From the NCBI GenBank assembly GCA_010015805.1, contig ML978121.1:3720001-3784000 (forward strand): DNA of 64,000 bases, written 5' to 3'. Origin of the DNA: Rhizodiscina lignyota (taxonomy: Eukaryota; Ascomycota; Dothideomycetes; Aulographales; Rhizodiscinaceae). The first letter of the stretch is position 1; each line of letters starts with the position of its first letter. Made by a program: the position numbers and the translations under genes. The notes under the pieces were generated by a model, which saw only the letters and a list, made by a program, of their open reading frames with translations, did no database searches and was not told where the DNA came from. Below, piece by piece: positions 55,882 through 64,000 of this stretch.

Positions 55882-58076
55882 ATGCTAATCCAACGGCCAA
55901 ATTCTGCAGTTCTATGTCCGCATTGCACCAACCTCGCATCATTGCTTGTTGATATAAGTCAGACACCGAAGCCCGGCAATGCTCATACCAAATGGTGGGA
56001 CGAAACGTATGGTAAGATTAGAAGTATCCAAGGCATCACGCCCGATACTTGTCAACTATGCCGCATATTGCAGAGGGCATTTGCAAGAATTCCAGGCTTT
56101 AACCCAGCAGATACAAAGATCAACATTTCTAACCGTACGCTCGCCAAATATAAAGGCTTAGAGCACAGTGCATGCGAGTTTCAGGCATGTGGAGCCCGAT
56201 TGGCTTTGGCACCAATAATTCCCGTTGTGAAAACAGATGATGGAGAAGATGTGCACGCTTTTACGGGCCGCTTTGTGTTGAAGTTTATGAACCCGTTGCT
56301 TACGAGGAATTGGATGGACAGATGCGAGAAGCATGCTGGATGTAGACCGGACCACTCTTCGAAGGACTTCGACTTTCCATTCCGCCTCATTGATGTACAA
56401 AAAGGACGACTAGTAGAGGCGCCCGCGGATTCCCGCTATGTGGCGTTGAGTTATGTCTGGGGCAGCGTGAAGCAGGTCCTGTTGAATAAGACAACGCGAA
56501 AGTTTCTAGAGCAAGAGGGATCCATAAGTGTAAGCGGACTGAAAGAACCGCAAGAGGAATATACACAACTTGGAAAAGAACTGGAAGGGCGAGTCATTCC
56601 GCGAACAATTCGAGATGCCATCCTGCTCTGCCAGCTCTTGAACGAACGATACCTTTGGACTGACTCTTTATGCATTTTGCAAGACGACGATTTTCAAGAG
56701 AGGAACGGAGCATGGACCAACGCAGATAAATTAGCACAGATTCCGAAAATGGATATCATCTACGGCGCGTCCGTTCTCACCGTCATCGCGGCATGCGGCA
56801 CAGATTCCAATGCAGGCCTTCCGGGTGTGCATATCAGCGATACACGAACAACACAAGTCGTAGGCAAAATTGGCGACCAGATCTTTGTGTCTGTTGCTGA
56901 GGACCCACTCGACGAGTTCTGGCGATCGAAATGGAGCGAGCGGGCATGGACGTTTCAAGAGTTTCTATTATCTAAACGGCACCTGATCTTTCTCTCCGAA
57001 CAGGTGGTTTTTCATTGTAGCACGATCTCGTGGTCCGAAGACCATTCCCTCGAGTATGTCGACGACCCGGAAACCGTTATGGCAGTTCCTGCGTGGACAA
57101 GATCGTATAGACTTCGTCCACTGCAGTTGCCTGATACTTCCAAGTTGCTACCGAGCAACTTCGTCCCAGCGCTCTTTATTAACGAGTATTACAATTTATG
57201 GCTGAAGGATTTTCTCAAGAGGCAGCTCACAGTCACATCCGATATCTTATTCGCGTTTGACGGAGCACTTTCAGCCTCAAACCGCCATCTCGGCAGGTTC
57301 TATCACGGGCTACCAGTCGAATACTTCTGCGAATGTCTGCACTGGCTTGTTGGTATAAGCTCCATGCACTCGGCGAACAGTAAGGAGCAACACCAGGGGC
57401 TCACACGGCGCAGGCAGGGCTTCCCTGGTCCTGGACAGGCTGGATGTGGGATGTAGCGAGTTTCGAAGAATTCAACACCAACTATCAAAGGAAGACTCCA
57501 GCACATTGGTGCCGAGTTGGTGTTTGGGGCACGAAGGTCTTAACAGACGGAGATGTAGAGCTTTGGAAAATAAGCTCTCCCGATGTGAAAGGCTGGGAAC
57601 GGTTGGAGTTCTTTCCAAGCCCAGCCTTCCAGGTAGACGATGAGTTCATCATCAGCGAGCCACAAAACAGCCTTGAGATTGTCAAGAAATCATCGATACC
57701 ATCGAATTGCCTCGTCATAAAAACCGTCACCTCCTTCGTTTACATTAGCTCTGAACGCCAAAGCAAATGGAGCGCAGCACTCCAAACCTTCTCCTCTACC
57801 GACTTCACTCCCGAAAATCTCATTGGTGGGATCCACTTCCCGAACAAATGGCAAGACAAGATTAAGGACCGTCTACAAGTTATCATTACAGGCAGTTATT
57901 TCTACGGCCCTGATCCGAGATGGCCGGACAAGACGGATGAGATGGACCCGATGATTGACTGTCTGGTGGTTGAACCGGTCGGAGATGGGCAGATGGAGAG
58001 ATTGATAAGTTTTGTTACGCGGTTCTCGCAGGTGAGGAAGTTGGTGTGGGCCCCAATTGTTGCAGTATTGCGATAA
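55882..58076 (+). CDS. HET-domain protein (heterokaryon-incompatibility type)
   Basis: The first exon is 55882-57352 and the second begins at 57418 (709 residues) or 57397 (716 residues) and ends at 58076. The HET domain is complete: RYVALSYVWGSV, VIPRTIRDAILLC, RYLWTDSLCILQDD, IPKMDIIYGASVLTVIAACG, and SERAWTFQEFLLSKRHLIF. After the intron comes the conserved WSWTGWMW segment that follows HET domains. An N-terminal Cys pair (CPHC) and a later CQLC may form a small metal site. HET proteins trigger cell death on recognition of a non-self partner, and most filamentous ascomycetes carry dozens. I prefer the 65-bp intron, closer to typical size. The gene looks intact, with the MITE in its promoter. 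Confidence 0.9.
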
Positions 58077-58634
58077 AGTAGAGGATATGAACTATTCTGC
58101 ATTTGTATGCACAACTTATGAGGAATTGGGAATATCCATCTCAACCAAATTAGGAATAGGGTCTTGGCATTTCAGGAGTTTAAAACTCTCCGTTCGCAAC
58201 TTGGAATCAGCACTTCTCACGCTCACTATTACATAACAAGGCTGAACCTCCACTGAGGCGGGAACGCATTTTATACTCCCTGTGATTCCATATCCCTTCC
58301 ATGGTGAAAAAATTGATGTTCGCGAGATGTATTTGCAGGATCGTGGAGAGTCAGCCTATCGGAGATGTTTCAGCAACGCCGCGGAAAGGTATCCCACTTG
58401 CCATATGAGGGAAGTCCATGCGAATTCGACGGTTTGGAGTTCGGAGCTCGCAAAGAGTGGAGGAACGATACGCCTTGCATAACTGCAGGCGGGTGCCTTG
58501 ATAGCCCCTCTAGGCACTATCGAAGTGCAATTGATAGCGGCAGAGCGGCAGCATGATGTATGCTTTATCACGTCTCGTTTCATCTCCCTCCTTCAGTTCT
58601 TCTCATTCCTCTGGCCCGTATCGAGTTTGTGAGA
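58077..58634. other. Intergenic region upstream of the amine oxidase
   Basis: These 558 bp contain no supported gene. An in-frame ATG at 58560 would add 25 residues to the amine oxidase; I treat it as less likely than 58635. Confidence 0.45.
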
Positions 58635-61168
58635 ATGACGCTCTTGGGCAGGCACGCGATACTCGCGTCTTCAGCGTTTCTTTTCCTGTTTGTCGTATTA
58701 TTTACATTCCGCCCTGTCTTTAAACTCCCGGAACATCCTTATCAGGCGTCCCGTCCTACCCCAGATACGTGCCATCGGTGCAGTGCGCCGAGAAAGAACA
58801 TCTGGGCGGACTTGAGCGAAGGTGAAGCAGATGAGCTTCTCGAATATCTCTACTCCGGCCCAAATGACCTCAATTTGACGCGATCTGAGAAGGCCACTGC
58901 ATGGGATAATCATGTAGCTTTCGTCGAAGTGCTACCACCTAACAAGACCGACGCTATCAAATATTTAGAAGGCACCGATGCTCCTCCAGCAAGATGGGCT
59001 CGCATATCAGTGAACAATGGCTCAACGGAGCAAGCTGGGATTTACCAGTACATGGTCGGGCCGCTGCCAACAACTCAAGAAACAATCATCCAGCCACTTC
59101 TGTATTGTTACAACTCTGGAAGACATTATGTCCGAAATCCTCTGCCGAATATGGAAGATATCACAGAATGGTTCGCGGCGACTGGAGAAGAGTTGTCAGA
59201 TATCATGGACGATCTCATCCCGGGCGTCAGAAATCCATCTAATTTACCCGACGCCCCGCCATTGATGGGCGTGACCCGCCCAGCCGTTTTCAATGACGAC
59301 GGGGTCGTGGTGAGCTGGGCACAAGTCCACGGGCCCGGCGTGAGGTTTGATGCTTGGTCACTCAACCCTCAAGGAATCTACTGCAAGTTTGAGATTGCCG
59401 GAAGGGACAAGAGCCAGTGGAAGATAACGCAATGGTACTACAATGGCGAGTTCTACAATTCTACTCAAGATTTCCGCCAGGCCTGGAAAGAACCCGGATT
59501 CAAGAAGCTCCCGCCTAATCACGACGGCAAATGGACTGCCGCTCAGCCCGACCAGCAGGGCCTTGCCAGCCGAGCCGAAGCTGGTCCGGTAATGGTCCAA
59601 CCTGCAGGTGGTCGTTTCGCTGTAGACGAGAGGGAGAAGTTCGTCTCGTGGATGGGGTTCGAGTTCTATCTCTCAACTATGCAGGCAACAGCCCTCAGCC
59701 TCTGGGATATCAAATTCCGAGGCGATCGTGTGATCTACGAGATCACACTCCAGGAAGCCTTTGCGCACTACGCTGGTGCAGACCCCATGCAAGCCGGGAT
59801 GATCTGGTTAGATACTCTCTTTGGCATGGGATTCAATATGTACGAGTTGGTGCCTGGATACGACTGCCCGCCATATGCAACTTATCTGTCCACTTCCTTC
59901 CAGCAAAAGGACAAGACTGTATTTCGGAACAACAGTATATGCATTTTCGAGTACACCGCCGATCATCCGCTACAGCGTCACACGACGCCGAGGCAGACGA
60001 CGATCTCACGCAACACATACCTGGTAGTGCGCTCTGTCTCAACTGTCGGCAATTACGATTACACAATTGACTACCAATTCTACCTCGACGGCACAATCGA
60101 AGTCAAGCTGCGCGCATCAGGCTACATCTTCGGCGCATACCATCCTCAGAACTCCAAAGCAAAGCGCGACATCCTTCAATACACCTACGGCTACCAAGTC
60201 CATGACCAGGTCGCAACCAGCATGCACGACCACGGAATTAGCTTTAAAGCCGACGTCGATGTCGCCGGCTCCGCCAACAGCATGGTCAAGCTTGACATCG
60301 CCCCGTACACGCATCAGTACGATTTCGACTCGGACCCAAGAAATACAATGCGTCTGAAGCAGTCGACGCTTGAGAAGGAACAAGGCTTCAATTGGCCGCC
60401 GAACGCGAATGCGATGTACATCATTTTAAACAATGACACAACAAATTCGTGGGGAGAGAAGAGAGGCTATCGCATTACGCCAGGCACTGGTATGGGAATA
60501 CCACCGCACTTGACTGTGAAGGATTCGACTGCGATGGGTAACGCAGCGAAGTGGTCGGATAAGGACCTTTGGGTTCTGCGCCAGAAAGATGGAGAGAGAA
60601 GAGGCGCAAGCGAATACAACGCCATGGAGCCTCTGGATCCACTTATTGATTTCTCGAAAATGGTCGATGATGAAGGCATTGTGCAAGAAGACTTGTGAGT
60701 ACTCCGATATGAAACTCTGAGACACCATTTGTGTCCTGCGAATAAAGACCTGAGATTTGCTCACATCGTATTGACAGGGTCGTGTACTTCACTCTCGGAA
60801 CACACCACATCTCGCATTCCGGCGACATCCCAAATACGCTCATGCATACGTCGGCAACATCTGTGATCTTCACACCCCACAATTTCCACGACAGAGATCC
60901 GAGCCGTGAGTCAGCCCAAGGTGTGCGACTGGACTTGAATGGCGCTGGAAAGGGCGCAAACGTCACGTATTTCGGCGCGCGTTATGAGAAGGGAGTGAAG
61001 CTAGATTTGGTAAGTCTCCCTATCAGCCATGGGAAGAACTGCCAGAGAGTGAGAAGTAGGGAGTGCTGATTTCTGTAGGATGCCGTTGAACCTGATCTAT
61101 CCAAGTACAGTGCGCCAGATCAAGGCATGATGGTGCTGGCTTGGAATGAGACGCTAGCCGGATTGTGA
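58635..61168 (+). CDS. Membrane-anchored copper amine oxidase
   Basis: Predicted exons are 58635-60694, 60778-61009 and 61079-61168, giving 793 residues. A hydrophobic helix (ILASSAFLFLFVVLFTF) near the start is an uncleaved anchor or signal peptide. The catalytic region has the Asp base in AHYAGADPM with LDTLFGMG, the topaquinone precursor Tyr in VGNYDY (N-Y-D consensus), the copper ligands in SMHDHGISFKADVD (H-x-H) and the third His around LGTHHISHSG in exon 2. Copper amine oxidases deaminate primary amines to aldehydes with release of ammonia and hydrogen peroxide. The topaquinone and copper residues all appear intact. Length is greater than cytosolic fungal enzymes, in keeping with an extracellular, glycosylated form (several N-x-S/T sites). 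Confidence 0.93.
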
Positions 61169-62489
61169 AACACCAGTGCACAGTGGAGAGCACACGCTGC
61201 CATCGTGATCATATCTAAGCAACGAGCAGTATGACGAATAGTAGTTGAATAAACGTGACGACTGTGAGTGGCTTAGAGCTGAGAAGCGACTTTGCCCATC
61301 AAAAGATTATTAATGAACTCCTGGTTTTCTCATACGTCACTGACGACTTTCCAGCAGAGATTATTAGACATCTCATTAGTCTTCTCATCGCGCTTAGTAT
61401 CATTTTATGTACAAATATTGAGAATGTAGCAATGTTGGCTCACCTCACAGCGTGGATCCGAACATCGGCTTAAGTTTAACGCGTCTGTGCATGGATGTGC
61501 ATCGTCAAGCCCTTATTTATACTTATAATTTGCTCATAAATCGCCAGCAAATTCCTATATTGGCACATACTCAGCTTTTGCAGATGTCGGACGATGCCTA
61601 GTAAAAGGAAATGACGACGAGGCCGCTATTAGTTTGCGCTGTTAGCGTCCACGGTACCGTTCTAATAGGCGAGCTAGGAGACCTTAGTGATAACATAAAC
61701 GCTTTGAGTAGGATCGTTGGTGATTGAGTTTCAGATGTGACTTCTACTGCCGCTACAATCGAGTATGCGGCTTTGGCAAGGAGGAGCTGCATATTTGTAT
61801 GAGTAGAGGCCGGTTGGAATATTGCATGGAGACGATTCGAAACTTACCTTTCGGTATACCACAGGGAGCCGTCCAGATTTACTAATAGCCAGGGTTAAAT
61901 GAAGGCTGCCCTGCATCCTCGCGCTTGGTGTTATTTTGTGTTTAGATATTGAGAGTGTAAGGTACCACTTGCTTCACCTCACATCGTAGATCGGAACTTC
62001 GACTGAACCGGTGGGTATCCAGGGTAACCACGGTCCAGGTTGGACGTACCTAACCGCAGGTGCGTTGAGTACCCGAATCGGATCACTGGATGCATGTTGC
62101 TAGGGGAAGGGGAATCCTTGGCACAGACTAATAAACAGTTTCTCTGAAAATGCACACGCGTTAGGAATCATCGCTCCGTAAAATTCTGAGGCATTTTGTA
62201 TGAGCATAAAGGTTAGCGCTTACAAAACGTTGGTCATGTTTTTCACATTCTCCACCGAAAGAGATTTTACGTCACCGTGGCCTGCCGAAACGCGCACTCG
62301 TACGACAAGCACGGCCTCTTTCCTTCCTTCATCAACTATTTCGCCGCACAATGGAGACAAACATAGGAGTATGAATTTGAGGCCTTCACTCTTTCGGTCC
62401 AAGTAACTTACATTGATACTTCAGATGTCCCACCTTGCCGTTCTCGACGACTTTCTTTAAACGTGTCCAATCCCTGGCGACGATCAACG
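61169..62489. other. Intergenic region with a diverged direct repeat
   Basis: No gene is supported in 1.3 kb. It contains the 88-bp direct repeat entered separately and a weak minus-strand candidate at 61598-61916 that I rejected. Confidence 0.5.
61389..62008 (+). repeat. Diverged direct repeat pair of about 88 bp
   Basis: Copies at 61389-61476 and 61920-62008 share CGCGCTT(A/G)GT, TATTGAGA(A/G)TGTA, CACCTCACA and CG(T/G)(G/A)GATC(C/G)GAAC blocks in order. Many differences are A/G transitions. The intervening 443 bp is unrelated to either copy. They could be solo ends of one lost insertion or a simple segment duplication. Confidence 0.55.
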
Positions 62490-63836
62490 ATGGCCAGGAA
62501 CCGAATCTTCAAATCAAGACCGGCCCCTTTCGCTAATCGCGACGATGTTCAAGTGAAGGATGGGAAGATCTATGGGCCTCTAGGGCTCTTCAATCCGACG
62601 CGCGCGCGATTTGCGCGAGTTGTCACCGCGGATGAGGCCGGGCAAACGCCCGCTAGTCAAGTGCAATATGAATGGCGATCCCGTGATAACAGGAAAGGTT
62701 TGTCTGACTTGAACAATTTTGCAGAACTTTGACTATGAGATTGTGGCTAATATCAAGATGCAGGCCGACACGCGCTCATTATCCCGGCCGGCGCGACTGG
62801 TGACCATCTACCACGCCCAACTTCGCGTCCTTCAGCGGTACTCCAGGGCATCGGACGCATGTTTACTACCTTTCCATGGTGGGACGTTTCCTTCCTCGTC
62901 GCATTCTTCTTTTCCGTTGGATGCGCGATCTTCATTGTTTGCGGTCTCTTCTACTGGCTGCCTCTTGTTGCACCGAGCTCCGAGTTCCCGGATGAGGTCG
63001 CGACAGCCGGAGGTGTGACTTCTTTTATTGGAGGCACGCTATTCCAAATTGGCGCCATCTTTCTAGTAATCGAGGCGGTGAATGAAAATCAGACAGGGTG
63101 CTTTGGCTGGGAGCTCCAGCGGGTGCTGTCCAAGCACGGATCCAAATCCGAAAGCGCCAGTCTCCAGTACAGACCCGAGAAAGATAGTTGCCAGCACTCC
63201 CAAGCTTGTCATCAAGGCCTTTTAACGGCTACGCCTGGATCAAAAGTCTCCGATGCTCGTGTTCATCGAAAATGGACATGGTGGCCAACATGGCACGAAC
63301 TCCGGACGCACTACTTCCACGAGATTGGCTTCGTCAGCTCCTTCGTTGAATTTGTTGGTGCAACCATATTCTGGGTCAATACAATTCTTAGCTTGCCCGG
63401 TGCCTTCAACCACCTGAGTCAGGGTGTGCTTTGGGGTTTATACTGGCTGACCTATCTCGTCGGCGGCGTATTTTTCATTATTGCTTCTGGTCTGTACTTG
63501 CTCGAAACTCAGCCGAATTGGTACACACCTGCACCCCACTTGCTCGGATGGCATATTGGCTTTTGGAATATGATTGGCTCGGTTGGGTGGACATTGGCGG
63601 CGTCTTTGGGGTACGTAAACGCTCAGCTCATTCTGAGGCGTTATTGGCGTCTCGCGTAGCCTTATGAACATTATTGCTCACACCTTTACAGGTACTGCAA
63701 TCTGTCCGGTTGCGAATATCAAAGTGACTTGACCTTGATCTGGGCTTCCGTCGCCTTCTTGATCGGAAGCCTTCTTCTGTGGTATGAGGCCTTGAACAAG
63801 TATCCGGTGGAACGAGAAAGGGCACACAAGTCTTGA
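62490..63836 (+). CDS. Multi-pass integral membrane protein, function unknown
   Basis: Predicted exons are 62490-62697, 62764-63610 and 63692-63836, giving 399 residues. After a polar N-terminus of about 120 residues come six hydrophobic segments: FLVAFFFSVGCAIFIVCGLF, FIGGTLFQIGAIFLVIEAV, SFVEFVGATIFWVNTILSL, LYWLTYLVGGVFFIIASGLY, IGFWNMIGSVGWTLAASLGY and IWASVAFLIGSLLLWYEAL. The second half opens with WTWWPTWHELRTHYFHEIGF, a block I recall as common to a conserved fungal membrane family without known activity. Exon 2 starts after ATGCAG, which is the only acceptor that avoids an in-frame stop. GTG at 62463 precedes the chosen ATG, and an additional upstream exon cannot be excluded. Likely vacuolar or plasma-membrane. 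Confidence 0.85.
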
Positions 63837-64000
63837 AGTCCGCATTGGTAAAAGTTGAAAGATTATTAATTCGATATGTACAATTATTGACGCGCACATG
63901 TAACTCTATGATGCACGTCTAAACTAGGATTCAACTACCATTCTCAAAGAGGAGATTCTCACAATTATCGCCATGTGCATCCAGATCCAAGAGTCCAAAA

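Noticed and set aside
61598-61916. Minus-strand candidate with a GTAAGT donor and TATGCAG acceptor
   Set aside because: The joined product has no recognisable domain, and the spacing can occur by chance in AT-rich DNA.
1-64000. tRNA or rRNA genes
   Set aside because: I looked for B-box-like GGTTCGA words; those found lie in coding exons without a matching A box or acceptor stem.
1-64000. Retroelements or other virus-derived elements
   Set aside because: No reverse transcriptase, integrase, capsid-like sequence or long terminal repeats were noticed on either strand.

Overview
The window is nuclear DNA of a filamentous ascomycete (Pezizomycotina). The grounds are short introns (mostly 44-100 bp) with GT..AG borders and CTRAC-like branch points, an iterative highly reducing polyketide synthase, a Zn2Cys6 regulator, a HET-domain protein, a fungal NLR (PNP-NB-ARC-TPR) and an RPC4-type RNA polymerase III subunit. 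The sequence does not let me name genus or class. Exon borders below were worked out by hand from splice signals, reading-frame phase and family motifs, without transcript data.

Layout. 0-1.1 kb: no intact gene, but a decayed C2H2 zinc-finger gene end. 1.1-5.4 kb (minus strand): flavin monooxygenase, glutathione-transferase-like protein, secreted beta-helix protein. 7.2-9.9 kb: secreted GH95 glycosidase. 10.5-27.7 kb: the core of a probable polyketide cluster, comprising an HR-PKS (KS-AT-DH-cMT-ER-KR-ACP, no thioesterase), a divergent BBE-like FAD oxidase sharing a 486-bp promoter, two different P450s and a sulfotransferase-fold protein. 28.2-32.1 kb: the NLR. 33.3-39.7 kb: MFS transporter, PuuE-like polysaccharide deacetylase and HSL-type esterase. 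39.8-41.8 kb: housekeeping RPC53/RPC4. 42.2-55.3 kb: a loose set of enzymes of secondary-metabolism type with no synthase (ABM monooxygenase, SnoaL-like cyclase, Zn2Cys6 regulator, Baeyer-Villiger-type monooxygenase, methyltransferase), mixed with a 2EXR-like protein and a secreted beta-propeller. 55.6-58.1 kb: a MITE-like inverted-repeat element just upstream of a HET gene. 58.6-63.8 kb: copper amine oxidase and a multi-pass membrane protein.

How the genes may work together (inference). The PKS would build a reduced, C-methylated chain. The FAD oxidase, the two P450s, the FMO and possibly the sulfotransferase-fold protein could oxidise and decorate it, and the MFS could export it. The ketosynthase reading frame is not continuous in this assembly, so the cluster may be silent or the assembly may have an error there. 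The NLR and HET genes are candidates for self/non-self recognition.

The most unusual signals are two stop-free, length-multiple-of-three GC-AG introns hidden inside open frames, a 165-bp tandem duplication butting against the PKS stop codon, paired E-boxes in the divergent PKS promoter, a fresh-looking 126-bp TPR repeat array in the NLR, and several small gene fossils and repeats in the gaps. I saw no tRNA, rRNA, CRISPR array or intact transposase.
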